Shown: positions 41,739 to 50,700 of the stretch, piece by piece
Position numbering within the stretch: the first letter of the stretch is position 1
Layout: each line of letters starts with the position of its first letter
Source: Anaerolineae bacterium
GTDB lineage: Bacteria; Chloroflexota; Anaerolineae; Aggregatilineales; UBA2796
Length of the DNA: 64,000 nt
Direction: 5' to 3'
Assembly: GCA_019637615.1 (NCBI GenBank)
Contig: JAHBVJ010000011.1
Location: 62,001-126,000, forward strand
Notes under the pieces: generated by a model
The model's input: only the letters and a program-made list of their open reading frames with translations
Told to the model about the DNA's origin: nothing
Database searches by the model: none
Made by a program: the position numbers and the translations under genes

Positions 41739-42656
41739 ATGCTTCCACTCAGCAGCAATCAAGGCACCATGCGTATCCCCTTCGTCACGTGGGGACTGAT
41801 CGCCATCAACGTGCTGGTCAGTTTCTATCTGTGGACGAACATGAGCGAGGCGCGCTTAGAAGCGGTCACGGTGGATTACGGCACAGTGCCCAACCGCATC
41901 ATCGCCCAGCTCCAACATCCGACCGCCGATCTGGTGCCCGCGCTGCTGACTCTCATCACCTCCCAGTTCCTCCACGGCGGCTTGCTGCATCTATTTGGCA
42001 ACATGCTGTACCTCAAAGTGTTTGGGGAGGCGGTGGAGATGCGCCTCGGTTGGTTGGGGTATCTGCTGTTTTACCTCGCGGCGGGGACGGTAGCGGGCAT
42101 CGCGCATATTCTCTTCTCTAGCCGCACCGGAAGCTTGCTCATTCCGGCGATTGGTGCCAGCGGTGCCATTGCGGGCGTGCTTGGCGCGTACTTCGCTATG
42201 TTTCCCGGCAAACGGGTGACGGGCATCGTTTTCGTGCCCATCCCCATCCCGATGAAGCTCCCAACCTTCGTGTTTCTCGGTTGGTGGTTCGTGCAAGACT
42301 ATTTCAGCGCGCTCGTCTCGATCACTGACTACAACCGTGAGATTATGTCGGAAGGCATCGCCCATTGGGCACACATCGGCGGTTTCGTGATGGGCATGTT
42401 AGCAGTGTTACCATTGCTGCCGAGTATCCGTAAGGAGCAGGCTCAAGCCGAGGCAATCGATATTGTCCTGCCCAACTACGCCACGCGTGAACTGCTTGCT
42501 CCGCGCGTCGAGCCGACGCCGACCACCTCGGAGTTCGATCTGGAAGCGCTCGAACGTTGGCGCAAGCAGCAGCGCAACACCTCGGACATGGATTTGCTGG
42601 ACGAGTGGCAGCGATCTCTTGGTCAACCCTCGCCGCCGCCCCAAGATCGCTCATAG
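41739..42656 (+). CDS. Rhomboid-family intramembrane serine protease
   Basis: A 305-residue protein with about six membrane helices. MLPLSSNQGTMRIPFVTWGL matches the usual rhomboid N-terminus, and INVLVSFYLW begins helix 1. LHGGLLHLFGNMLYLKVFGE holds the H-x-x-x-H-x-x-x-N type helix 2, GASGAIAGVLGAY the catalytic Ser, and HWAHIGGFVMGM the catalytic His. The soluble C-terminal tail of about 75 residues is charged. No good ribosome site precedes 41739; a Met at 41769 has AAGG upstream but would lose the family start. It cleaves membrane-anchored substrates; which ones is unknown. Confidence 0.93.
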   Translation: MLPLSSNQGTMRIPFVTWGLIAINVLVSFYLWTNMSEARLEAVTVDYGTVPNRIIAQLQHPTADLVPALLTLITSQFLHGGLLHLFGNMLYLKVFGEAVEMRLGWLGYLLFYLAAGTVAGIAHILFSSRTGSLLIPAIGASGAIAGVLGAYFAMFPGKRVTGIVFVPIPIPMKLPTFVFLGWWFVQDYFSALVSITDYNREIMSEGIAHWAHIGGFVMGMLAVLPLLPSIRKEQAQAEAIDIVLPNYATRELLAPRVEPTPTTSEFDLEALERWRKQQRNTSDMDLLDEWQRSLGQPSPPPQDRS

Positions 42657-42789
42657 CGGCTCACGTTTGTGCGACTGCCTCTTCTAGGCAATTCCAACGA
42701 ATTGCGCTGCTGGCGAGCGAAACTATCGTAAACTATAATGCCGAGCGTTGGGCACTTATCCACCTAGATAAATCGTTGGAGTTTGATCC

Positions 42790-43167
42790 GTGAGCGACAA
42801 CATCTATCGCTTTGAGTCGCAGCCAGAAGACGAAGAACCCGTTGACAGTGAAGTAGACGAGGTCGATGAGGACGGCTTTACCCACATCGGCTATTACGTC
42901 CGGCGGGTAAACGGCGATCTGGTACTCGTGCAAACCTTCATCACCGACTCCGATGATCCTGATCTCGCCAACGCGCGCACGGTTTACTTCGCACCCGACG
43001 ATCTAGAGCCAGAATGGGCAATCGCGATAGAGGAACAGGGTGAGGCGTTGCTCGAAGGCAAAAGTGCCGAATTCATCCCTCCTGATGATTATGACGACTT
43101 GGACGAAGATGAAGAGGACGAGGAAGATTACGATGACTACTGGGACGAAGACGAAGAGATTGAATGA
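42790..43167 (+). CDS. Acidic hypothetical protein
   Basis: A 125-residue very acidic protein of unknown function. It starts with GTG behind GGAG (9 bases). A central folded-looking part, HIGYYVRRVNGDLVLVQTFI and ARTVYFAPDDLEPEWAIAIE, is flanked by Asp/Glu-rich ends; the last 30 residues are nearly all Asp, Glu and Tyr. It has no signal peptide or membrane helix. Its stop overlaps the start of the carotenoid-type gene by 4 bases (ATGA), so the two are translated together, but no functional link is known. Confidence 0.75.
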   Translation: MSDNIYRFESQPEDEEPVDSEVDEVDEDGFTHIGYYVRRVNGDLVLVQTFITDSDDPDLANARTVYFAPDDLEPEWAIAIEEQGEALLEGKSAEFIPPDDYDDLDEDEEDEEDYDDYWDEDEEIE

Positions 43168-43973
43168 GTCCTGTGTCGTTAGCAATAGGAATTCAAGTCA
43201 TCGTTGTCTACGCAGCACCATTACGCCTGTTCCTGCGCCCGTTCACGGAGTTACCCGATATTCCCGGTGGCCTAAACACGCAAACGTTGATGCTCACCAT
43301 GTTCAGCATCGCCCACGCCCTGTATGTATTGGGTTGGCGGAACACGCTCGTATTCTTCACCTTGAGCGCGGTGATTTCGTGGGCGTTTGAACAGGCGGGG
43401 GTAACCGCAGGCGTAATTTATGGTTCCTACCACTACACAGACGAATTAGGGCTGAAAGTAGGCGCAGTGCCGCTGCTCATCCCGCTGGCGTGGTTCATGA
43501 TGATCTATCCTAGCTACGTGATCGCTAATCTCATCGTGGACGCCAAGCCTACTGGCAGTCAAGGCGGGTTTAGGCATCTCATAGCGTTGGCGGCGGTGAG
43601 CGCCATTGTGGTGACGGCGTGGGACTTGCTGATCGATCCCGTCCTGTCTAATCTTCCCCGCCCGATGTGGGTATGGGAACAGGGCGGCCCTTATTTCGGC
43701 GTGCCAATTCAGAACTATGTCGGCTGGCTGCTGACAACCTTTACCATTTACCTGACCTATCGTTTGTACGAGCGCCGATTTAAGCCACAGCCGACGATTC
43801 CGGTGACGACGACAGTCGCAGCCATGCCACTCGTGGCCTATGGCCTAATGATGCTTGGAACGATGACGGCAGGGGGGCCAAACGCGCTCATGGTGATCGG
43901 CCCTATTGTGATGGGGATTCCGCTGCTATTGGCGGCGAGGCAGCTACGCAACCATCACCAGCGTATGATGTGA
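43164..43973 (+). CDS. Carotenoid biosynthesis membrane protein (CruF/DUF422-like)
   Basis: A 269-residue integral membrane protein with about seven helices. Family-like sequences are RNTLVFFTLSAVISWAFEQA, GVTAGVIYGSYHYTD, VPLLIPLAWFMMIYPSYVIA, VTAWDLLIDPVLSNLPRPMW and WEQGGPYFGVPIQNYVGWLL. The E-x-x-G-v-x-x-G-x-Y-x-Y, D-x-x-x-D-P and GGPYFGVPxxNY motifs are those of DUF422 carotenoid proteins, which include 1,2-hydratases such as CruF and C-50 carotenoid hydratases. No phytoene synthase or desaturase is in the window. It overlaps the acidic protein gene by 4 bases. Confidence 0.88.
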   Translation: MSPVSLAIGIQVIVVYAAPLRLFLRPFTELPDIPGGLNTQTLMLTMFSIAHALYVLGWRNTLVFFTLSAVISWAFEQAGVTAGVIYGSYHYTDELGLKVGAVPLLIPLAWFMMIYPSYVIANLIVDAKPTGSQGGFRHLIALAAVSAIVVTAWDLLIDPVLSNLPRPMWVWEQGGPYFGVPIQNYVGWLLTTFTIYLTYRLYERRFKPQPTIPVTTTVAAMPLVAYGLMMLGTMTAGGPNALMVIGPIVMGIPLLLAARQLRNHHQRMM

Positions 43974-43986
43974 CACCCGAAGCGCG

Positions 43987-44775
43987 TCAGTCTTGCGTCC
44001 ACTGCGCTAGCAGTACCTGTAGATCGCTGGCTTTCTGAGTAAGTTCGTCGCTCTCTAACTGGGAAATTGACAGGATAGCGGGCAATTGTGCGTAGAGATC
44101 GGGCAGATTGAGCCAATGCTCAACCTGTTCGCGAATCCACTTGTTGTACGCAATCGGATAGGTGCGGCGGGCGATGAATAACGCTTGTAGGAACTCTTGA
44201 AACGCCCGATAGAGACGGTCGAACGCCTGAAAATACAGGCCACGCCCCACAAAAAAGGGTACATAATCCAGATCATACAGGCACGCGTCACGTACCATTG
44301 ACAAGCGCTGTGATCGTAGATGCTCGCCGTAATAAGGCAGCCACTCGGCTTGTAAGCGTTGGAAATAAGGGCCGGGATCAGCGTAAGGTAGCGACCGAGC
44401 CACCTGATTACCGATTTCGACTTCGAAATAATCTGGCCCGCCGCCATCATCCCAAACTGCCGCCGCATATTGCCCTGTCACGATGTCTAGATGGATGTTG
44501 GCGAAGCGCCCGCTCTGCCGGAATTGAGCAAACGTAGGATATGCGGCAGCGAATGCCGTCCACTGCTGCTCTAAGTGTTGGATGTCGGCAGCGTGTACGG
44601 CAGGATCAACCAGAATGGCAAAATCGAGATCGCTGGCGGGCGTAGCTTGCCCTCTAGCCAGCGAATTCACGATGAGTACCGTATCCACCACGGGCGAAGC
44701 ACTGAAGAAAGCCGCGACAGCCTCGGTCGTTTGCTTATGGAGGCTGGTAGGGAAGTGGACAGTGGCACTGCTCAT
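43987..44775 (-). CDS. Nucleotidyltransferase-domain protein
   Basis: A 262-residue protein with an N-terminal minimal nucleotidyltransferase domain: VDTVLIVNSLARGQATPASD followed by LDFAILVD gives the S-x9-D-x-D signature with both catalytic Asp. A third acidic residue is likely in NIHLDIVTG. The remainder is helical (YFQAFDRLYRAFQEFLQALF), typical of DUF4037-like or substrate-binding regions. It is different in sequence from the nucleotidyltransferase at 26889. It is followed on the same strand, upstream, by the PD-(D/E)XK-like gene 13 bases away. Function unknown. Confidence 0.72.
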   Translation of the reverse strand: MSSATVHFPTSLHKQTTEAVAAFFSASPVVDTVLIVNSLARGQATPASDLDFAILVDPAVHAADIQHLEQQWTAFAAAYPTFAQFRQSGRFANIHLDIVTGQYAAAVWDDGGGPDYFEVEIGNQVARSLPYADPGPYFQRLQAEWLPYYGEHLRSQRLSMVRDACLYDLDYVPFFVGRGLYFQAFDRLYRAFQEFLQALFIARRTYPIAYNKWIREQVEHWLNLPDLYAQLPAILSISQLESDELTQKASDLQVLLAQWTQD

Positions 44776-44788
44776 ATGTAATTCTTGC

Positions 44789-45241
44789 CTACCGGAACCG
44801 TCGTCGGTGGCGTGGCGGTCGCTCGGTAGGGTACACGATCAAGTTAGGAATGTTAGGCTCGGCGCTTGGTGACGGCGCGGGCGGAATGCTGGTTGTATCC
44901 GTTAAAGCCTTCCAAAACTCCTCATGGGTCAGGGTCGCATAACCCTTTTCTGTGATAGCGAAGGCTTCCTTATCCATCCACATGAAGACGCGTTGACGAC
45001 GTTCCTTGAGCAGCGTCACAGACAGCGACAGCAGCGAGTCATGATCGCGGCTGCTGACCTGACCTTTGACTTCGACCCATGCTTTGAACTGCGGCAGATA
45101 AAAATCGAGCAGATAGCGGCTGTCTCCGAGTCGTTCTGGCTCATAGAACCAGCGAATCTCGCGGGCATCGAGTTCCTTGGCGAAACGGATTTCTAACTGT
45201 GAGCGGAAGTGCGTGAATTTGTACGTGCCGGGTGCTGCCAT
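44789..45241 (-). CDS. PD-(D/E)XK nuclease-like protein
   Basis: A 150-residue protein with a restriction-endonuclease-like core: FRSQLEIRFAKELDAREIRW carries a helix with Glu, then FYEPERLGDSRYLLDFYLPQ and FKAWVEVKGQVSS. The D-x8-9-E-V-K arrangement (LLDFYLP... VEVKG) is the PD-(D/E)XK active-site pattern, as in T7 endonuclease I- or TnsA-like proteins. The C-terminus is Pro/Arg-rich (ERPPRHRRRFR). It has no recognised partner methylase or transposase. It may act in DNA repair or phage defence; this is not shown. It is probably in one unit with the nucleotidyltransferase 13 bases downstream. Confidence 0.72.
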   Translation of the reverse strand: MAAPGTYKFTHFRSQLEIRFAKELDAREIRWFYEPERLGDSRYLLDFYLPQFKAWVEVKGQVSSRDHDSLLSLSVTLLKERRQRVFMWMDKEAFAITEKGYATLTHEEFWKALTDTTSIPPAPSPSAEPNIPNLIVYPTERPPRHRRRFR

Positions 45242-45432
45242 CGTCGTAATCCAAGCTGAATCAACGCTATTGGAGACGATAGTACCACGAAATCGATGTG
45301 TCAGAACTGTAACATGGTGTGACTAAATTGTATTACCACACGTAGGAAACAGCGTTAATCGGCTTCTAATACCCCCTTTTTGTGTGCTCGCCTATACAAT
45401 AGGGACGCATCCTCACTTGTGGAGCGTATTCG

Positions 45433-46347
45433 ATGATCAAGGTGGAAAACCTCAAAAAGTCATATGGGGCTATCGATGCCCTGCGTGGCATTAATTTCGA
45501 AGTGCGGGGGGGCGAGATTGTCGGTTTGCTCGGCCCGAACGGCGCGGGGAAATCGACAACTATCAAAATCATGACAGGCTTTATGCACCCCGATAGCGGC
45601 AGTGTGCAGATCGACGGCTTAGATGTGCTGACGGAAACACGCGCCGTACAGGCACGTATCGGCTACCTATCGGAAAACACACCGCTGTATCCCGATTTGT
45701 CGGTGCAGTCATATCTCACCCTGATGGCAAATCTGCGCAGCGTCCCGCCCACGGAGCAGCGAGCGCTCATCTCGGAGGCCATTCATGCGACGGGGTTGGT
45801 GAATTACCGTGCGCGGCGCATTTCACAGCTTAGTAAAGGTCTCCGGCAGCGTGTCGGCTTGGCACAGGCCATTTTGCATAAGCCGCGTTTGCTGATCCTC
45901 GATGAGCCGACAGTTGGTCTCGACCCGACGCAGATCGTGGAAATCCGGCATTTGATCAAGCGGCTGTCGAAATACAGCACGATCCTGTTTTCGTCGCATA
46001 TTCTCTCCGAAGTAGAAGCGTTGTGTGACCGTGTAATCATTATCATCAATGGGCAGGTCAAAGCCGACGCGCGTCTGGATGAACTATCCGCGACTACGAA
46101 CACGGTATTGGTACTTCAAGAGGCCGCGAATGGCGTATCCGAAGCGCTCGGCAGCGTGCCCTATGTGCAGTCGGTTGAGCCGTTCAAGACGCGAGATGGC
46201 TACGAGGCGTTCCGCATCAAGGGCGAGGTGGATTTAGCGACGCAGGTGTATCAGGTTGCCAAAACCAAGAACTGGATGGTGCGTGAACTGCGGCGTGATG
46301 TACTAACGCTCGAAGCTGTGTTTAATCAATTGGCGACGACAGCATAA
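45433..46347 (+). CDS. ABC transporter ATP-binding protein (GldA-like)
   Basis: A 304-residue ATPase. Walker A is LGPNGAGKSTTIKI, the signature is QLSKGLRQRVGLAQ, Walker B is RLLILDEPTVGLDP and the switch His is in LFSSHILSEVEAL. The C-terminal 80 residues form a beta-rich regulatory domain (TNTVLVLQEAANGVSEALGS). It leads a three-gene cluster with the large GldFG-like permease and a DUF4340 protein, beginning 49 bases before the next start. Such clusters are related to the gliding-motility GldAFG and NosFY-type exporters, but their cargo in Chloroflexota is unknown. Confidence 0.94.
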   Translation: MIKVENLKKSYGAIDALRGINFEVRGGEIVGLLGPNGAGKSTTIKIMTGFMHPDSGSVQIDGLDVLTETRAVQARIGYLSENTPLYPDLSVQSYLTLMANLRSVPPTEQRALISEAIHATGLVNYRARRISQLSKGLRQRVGLAQAILHKPRLLILDEPTVGLDPTQIVEIRHLIKRLSKYSTILFSSHILSEVEALCDRVIIIINGQVKADARLDELSATTNTVLVLQEAANGVSEALGSVPYVQSVEPFKTRDGYEAFRIKGEVDLATQVYQVAKTKNWMVRELRRDVLTLEAVFNQLATTA

Positions 46348-46396
46348 GCAACTGCGCTGACATGTGTGGGGATATTCGACAAGAGGAAAACCTTGT

Positions 46397-49360
46397 ATGA
46401 AACAAGCGTTATCGATTGCTAGGAAAGAGCTTGAAGCTTATTTTGGCTCGCCTATGGCGCTCATCTTTGTGGGCGTGTTCTTGGTAGTGACCTTATTTAC
46501 CTTCTTTTGGGCGACGGCCTTCTGGTCGCGCAATATCGCTGATGTGCGCCCGCTGTTCCAGTGGATGCCGCTGCTGATGATCTTCCTGATCGCGGCGTTG
46601 ACGATGCGCCAGTGGAGCGAGGAACAACAGGCAGGAACGTTGGAAATGCTGCTGACGATGCCCGTCAGCAAAACACAGTTGGTGATCGGCAAGTTTCTGG
46701 CGGTGTTGGCCTTGGTCGGCGTGGCGCTCCTGATCACGATCTCGCTGCCGATCACAGTCGCGCTGCTCGGCAGGCTCGATCCCGGCCCTGTTGTGGGTGG
46801 CTATCTGGCGGCGGTGCTGCTTGCTTCGGCTTATGCAGCCATCGGGTTGTTTATCTCGTCGCGTACGGATAACCAGATCGTGGCGCTGATTCTGAGCGTC
46901 ATCGTATGCGGGTTATTCTATCTGGTCGGCAGCACCACGATCACCAGCCTGACCAGCGGGACAATGGCGGAAGTGTTGCGTTCGCTCGGCACGGGCAGCC
47001 GCTTTGAAAGCATTGAACGCGGCGTGCTCGACATACGCGACCTGTTGTATTACGCCTCGATCACGGTATTGTTCCTCGTTCTGAACGTGATTTCGCTGGA
47101 CGGCAAGCGGTGGGGCAGCGGCAAGCAGATGCAAAGTTACCGCCGCAACCGGATGTTGACTGCCGTCTTGCTCACCCTGAACCTGATCGTATTCAACACG
47201 CTGTTGTTCCGCGTGAACACTGTCCGCGCGGATTTGACACAAGACGGAGACTACACGCTTTCGCAGGTCACTCGCGATCTAGTCGGGAATTTGCAGGAAC
47301 CGCTGCTTATTCGCGGCTACTTCAGCCAGAGGACGCATCCACTGCTCGCGCCGTTAGTCCCGCGCATCCGCGATCTGCTGCAAGAATACGAGATCGCGGG
47401 CAAGGGCAAGGTGCAGATCGACTTTGTTGACCCGACCACGAATCCTGAATTAGAAGCCGAAGCGAACCAAACCTATGGCATCCGCTCTACGCCCCTCCAA
47501 ATCGCGGATCGTGGTGGTCAATCGCTGGTCAATGCCTATATGAGCATCCTGATCCGCTACGGCGACCAGAATCAGGTGTTGAGTTTGCTGGAGATGATCG
47601 AAACTAGTCAGTCGCAGGTGGGTGGCGACATCGAAGTACGGCTTCGCAACCCTGAATACGACCTGACCAGCAGCATTCAGCGTGTCGTGTACGGGTTCCA
47701 GAGCCTTGACTCGGTGCTAGCACGCTTAGAGTCTCCCGCCAAAATGACGTTGTATGTGACGCCCGCCACACTGCCAGAATCAATTGCCAAAGCTCCTGAC
47801 CAGATCAAAGCAGTAGCGGACACGATCACCAAGCAAGCCAACGGTAAATTCGAATTCACGACGATAGATATGTCGCAGCCTCCATCGGGTGTGAGCGCTA
47901 ACACACTGGAAGAAAAATATCAGATTCAGCCGATTGCAGCGGGCTTCTTCACCACGGACACATTTTACATGCACATCGTGGTGGAATCGGGCACAAAATA
48001 CGAGGTGATTTATCCGTCCGGCACGTTTAGTGAGACGGAAACACGCAATGCCATCGAATCGGCACTCAAACGGTTAGCGCCGGGATCGCTGCAAGCAGTC
48101 GGTGTGTGGACGCCTCCCGATACGCCGCAAGTAGACATGTTCGGGCAGCAACAGCCGGCGCTACAAAGCTATCAGACCATCGTCTCCACGCTGCGCAAGA
48201 ATTATGATGTGCGCACGGTCGATCTTTCGACTGGCTCCGTCCCCGGCGACATCAACGCGTTGGTGATCGTAGGGCCACAAAACATGACTGATCTCGAACG
48301 CTACGCTATCGACCAGTTCTTGATGCATGGCGGATCGGTGTTCGTAGCGGAAGGCACTTATCAGCTCGGCATCGATCAGCAAGGTGGGTTGGCACTGCAA
48401 ACGATCAATGGTGGCTTGAGCGAGATGCTAGATGCCTATGGCATCAAAATCGATCAGAAACTGGTGATGGATACGCAGAACGTGCCATTCCCGATGCAGG
48501 TTCAACGCAATGTGGGTGGCGTCACGACGCAAGAGATTCAGTTGTTGAACTATCCGCAGTTCGTGGATGTGCGGTCAGATGCAATGGAACGCGGTAATCC
48601 CATCGTGGCGGGGTTGCCGTCGGTGACCATGAACTGGGTATCACCGCTGATCGTGGACGAGGCTAAGAATAAGGATCGCACGATCACCACCCTGTTAAAA
48701 TCGTCCACCAATTCATGGGCAACTACTGACACCACCACACAACCGAATCTGGATTTGTACCCCGATACTGGCTTCCCGATCGGAACGGACAGGGCTTCGT
48801 ATCCGCTGGCTGTCGCGGTAACGGGCAGTTTCACGAGCTATTTCAAGGATAAACCATCCCCCTTCGCTACACCAACTACCGTTCCGGGTACGACCACGCC
48901 CGTGCCTAGCGCGACGCCATTGCCCTCGGTGACACCAACGGCAACAAGCACCCCATCAGTATCGTCGCAGAGCTTCGTGACGACCTCGCCCGACAGTGCT
49001 CGTTTAGTCGTGGTAGGCAGTTCGGAATTCCTGAACGACAACATCTTTTCGCTGTTGCAGCGGGTAAACGACGACCGGAGCACCAATAACTTGCAGTTCG
49101 TGCAAAACAGCGTCGATTGGTTCGTGCAAGACACCGCCTTGTCTAGCATCCGCGCGCGGGGAGCCAGTGCCCGTTTACTGCGCCCGTTGGTTGAGGGCGA
49201 AGAAGGACGCTGGGAAGTGTTCAACTATGCTTTTGCGCTGCTGTCCCTGATCGGCTTGGGTGCCTTGTGGCAGGTACGCCGCCGTACCGAGCGTCCGATG
49301 GATTTGCTGCCGCCGCGTGCTGATGCCGATGCTATGCCACCCGCGACGACACTCAACTAA
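46397..49360 (+). CDS. GldF-GldG fusion: ABC-2 permease plus extracytoplasmic GldG-like domain
   Basis: A 987-residue protein. Residues 1-240 are an ABC-2 permease with six helices (MALIFVGVFLVVTLFTFFWA, LLMIFLIAALTMRQWSEEQQ, ALVGVALLITISLPITVALL). A helix near residue 260 leads to a long extracytoplasmic part (about 285-950) like GldG/IFT52 proteins: VRADLTQDGDYTLSQVTRDL, VQIDFVDPTTNPELEAEANQ and ALVIVGPQNMTDLERYAIDQ with FLMHGGSVFVAEG. A Pro/Thr/Ser-rich linker lies near 840-870. A final helix FALLSLIGLGALWQ precedes the cytosolic end. AGAGGAAA lies before 46397. In gliding bacteria GldF and GldG are separate genes. Confidence 0.9.
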   Translation: MKQALSIARKELEAYFGSPMALIFVGVFLVVTLFTFFWATAFWSRNIADVRPLFQWMPLLMIFLIAALTMRQWSEEQQAGTLEMLLTMPVSKTQLVIGKFLAVLALVGVALLITISLPITVALLGRLDPGPVVGGYLAAVLLASAYAAIGLFISSRTDNQIVALILSVIVCGLFYLVGSTTITSLTSGTMAEVLRSLGTGSRFESIERGVLDIRDLLYYASITVLFLVLNVISLDGKRWGSGKQMQSYRRNRMLTAVLLTLNLIVFNTLLFRVNTVRADLTQDGDYTLSQVTRDLVGNLQEPLLIRGYFSQRTHPLLAPLVPRIRDLLQEYEIAGKGKVQIDFVDPTTNPELEAEANQTYGIRSTPLQIADRGGQSLVNAYMSILIRYGDQNQVLSLLEMIETSQSQVGGDIEVRLRNPEYDLTSSIQRVVYGFQSLDSVLARLESPAKMTLYVTPATLPESIAKAPDQIKAVADTITKQANGKFEFTTIDMSQPPSGVSANTLEEKYQIQPIAAGFFTTDTFYMHIVVESGTKYEVIYPSGTFSETETRNAIESALKRLAPGSLQAVGVWTPPDTPQVDMFGQQQPALQSYQTIVSTLRKNYDVRTVDLSTGSVPGDINALVIVGPQNMTDLERYAIDQFLMHGGSVFVAEGTYQLGIDQQGGLALQTINGGLSEMLDAYGIKIDQKLVMDTQNVPFPMQVQRNVGGVTTQEIQLLNYPQFVDVRSDAMERGNPIVAGLPSVTMNWVSPLIVDEAKNKDRTITTLLKSSTNSWATTDTTTQPNLDLYPDTGFPIGTDRASYPLAVAVTGSFTSYFKDKPSPFATPTTVPGTTTPVPSATPLPSVTPTATSTPSVSSQSFVTTSPDSARLVVVGSSEFLNDNIFSLLQRVNDDRSTNNLQFVQNSVDWFVQDTALSSIRARGASARLLRPLVEGEEGRWEVFNYAFALLSLIGLGALWQVRRRTERPMDLLPPRADADAMPPATTLN

Positions 49361-49370
49361 GGTGATGATC

Positions 49371-50492
49371 ATGAAATTGAACAGAACCAATCTTCTTCTG
49401 ACCGCTGTTTTAGCTGTGCAACTCGTTCTCGGCGTGATCATCGTGGTGGCAAGCTCAACGACGCGGGAAACTCCACGTGGGCCGCTGCTCGACAACTTCT
49501 CACCGGACGCGGTCACGCAGATCACGATCCGCGACGCCGATAAGAACGAAGTCGTGCTTACCAAGAATAGCGCGGGCGCATGGGGCATCGGTAACGCCGA
49601 TTCGTACCCAGTTGAGTCCTCCAAAGTGACGACGCTGCTGGCTGGCCTCAAAGGGCTGGATAACAGTCGTCTGGTGGCACAAACCTCCTCTAGCTTCAAC
49701 CGCTTGAAGGTGTCCGATGACAGTTTCGAACGTATCATTGAGCTGAAGGAAGGCGACAAAACGCGCAAAGTATACGTAGGTAGTGCATCGGGTGTCACCG
49801 AGACGCATATGCGCGTAGCGGATCAGGACAACGTGTATCTGACGCGCGGTCTGACCACCACCGATATTCCGTCGAAGGCTGTGAACTGGGTGTCACCGAC
49901 CTATTTCACCGTGCCTCAAGAAGATGTTGTCTCGGTCAAGGTGGTCAATGCCAATGGCACCTTCGAGTTCAAGAAAGGCACTGACGGTAACTGGACGCTG
50001 ACTGACCTGAAGCCCGATGAAAAGTTCAATGTGGATGGCTTCCAGACGACGCTAAGTTTCCTGAACTCGGTTTCGCTGACTGCGCCGCTGGGCAACCAAG
50101 CCAAGGACACCTACGGCAGCGATAAACCGCAAGCCACCATCACCATCATGACACATAAGGTGATCCCCGCGACGGCGACTCCAGCCAATGCCGGCGCGGC
50201 AACGGCGACCGCCACCGGCCCTGCCATCCTCAATCCCATCAGCGGGGGTACGCCTATCCCCGGTGTGAAGGACGAAGCGGGTAATGTCGTGCAGGACAAC
50301 ACATACACGCTCTTAATCGGCGCGAAGCTGGACGGCGGCGACTACGTGATGAAATCGTCAGCCTCCGAATACTTCGTCCAGATCGGCGCGACGACCGCGC
50401 AACCATTTGTGAACATGACCCGCCAAGGCTTGCTGGTGATCCCGCCAACACCCACGCCGGGTGCAACGGCTTCCGCCACTGTACAACCGTAA
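49371..50492 (+). CDS. DUF4340 domain-containing exported protein
   Basis: A 373-residue membrane-anchored protein. MKLNRTNLLLTAVLAVQLVL continues GVIIVVASS as an N-terminal anchor. The extracytoplasmic part has repeated beta-rich DUF4340 units: ITIRDADKNEVVLTKNSAGA with WGI, SFERIIELKEGDKTRKVYVG, and TFEFKKGTDGNWTLTDLKPD. An Ala/Thr/Pro linker lies near residues 260-300, and a Pro/Thr-rich tail ends the protein. AAGGTGA lies 7 bases before the ATG at 49371, 10 bases after the GldFG stop. DUF4340 proteins commonly follow GldG homologues and likely act with them outside the membrane. Confidence 0.88.
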   Translation: MKLNRTNLLLTAVLAVQLVLGVIIVVASSTTRETPRGPLLDNFSPDAVTQITIRDADKNEVVLTKNSAGAWGIGNADSYPVESSKVTTLLAGLKGLDNSRLVAQTSSSFNRLKVSDDSFERIIELKEGDKTRKVYVGSASGVTETHMRVADQDNVYLTRGLTTTDIPSKAVNWVSPTYFTVPQEDVVSVKVVNANGTFEFKKGTDGNWTLTDLKPDEKFNVDGFQTTLSFLNSVSLTAPLGNQAKDTYGSDKPQATITIMTHKVIPATATPANAGAATATATGPAILNPISGGTPIPGVKDEAGNVVQDNTYTLLIGAKLDGGDYVMKSSASEYFVQIGATTAQPFVNMTRQGLLVIPPTPTPGATASATVQP

Positions 50493-50510
50493 GCACTTTC
50501 TTCGATAGTT

Positions 50511-50550
50511 CAGTAGACAAGGGTTCAGTTTATCCTTGTCTACTGTTTTA
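50511..50550 (+). terminator. Rho-independent terminator after the GldFG/DUF4340 cluster
   Basis: CAGTAGACAAGG (50511-50522) and CCTTGTCTACTG (50534-50545) form a perfect 12-bp stem with an 11-base loop, followed directly by TTTTATC. This is the clearest intrinsic terminator in the window. Confidence 0.88.
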
Positions 50551-50653
50551 TCTCCCTGTTGAACCAGTACGGACTCCCTACCAACCCTCATTTTCACAAC
50601 TGAAGGATAATGCCCTATGTGTTACTGACTGTAAAAACCATGTAAATTCGATT

Positions 50654-50691
50654 TGTTCGGTATTGACCGAACAATCAGAACTATCTACAAT
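50654..50691 (+). promoter_or_regulatory. Promoter and operator of the GbsR/MarR-like regulator
   Basis: TGTTCGGT-ATTG-ACCGAACA (50654-50673) is a perfect inverted repeat. A -35 box TTGACC (50663-50668) lies inside it, with a 17-base spacer to the -10 box TACAAT (50686-50691). Transcription should start near 50698, only a few bases before the ATG at 50701, so the message would be almost leaderless. Binding of the encoded regulator to this site would repress its own operon; this is inferred from position. Confidence 0.8.
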
Positions 50692-50700
50692 GAGCAATAT

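Noticed and set aside
50254..50597. Minus-strand frames over the DUF4340 gene end and its terminator
   Set aside because: They cross the intrinsic terminator and have Arg/Ser-rich random composition.
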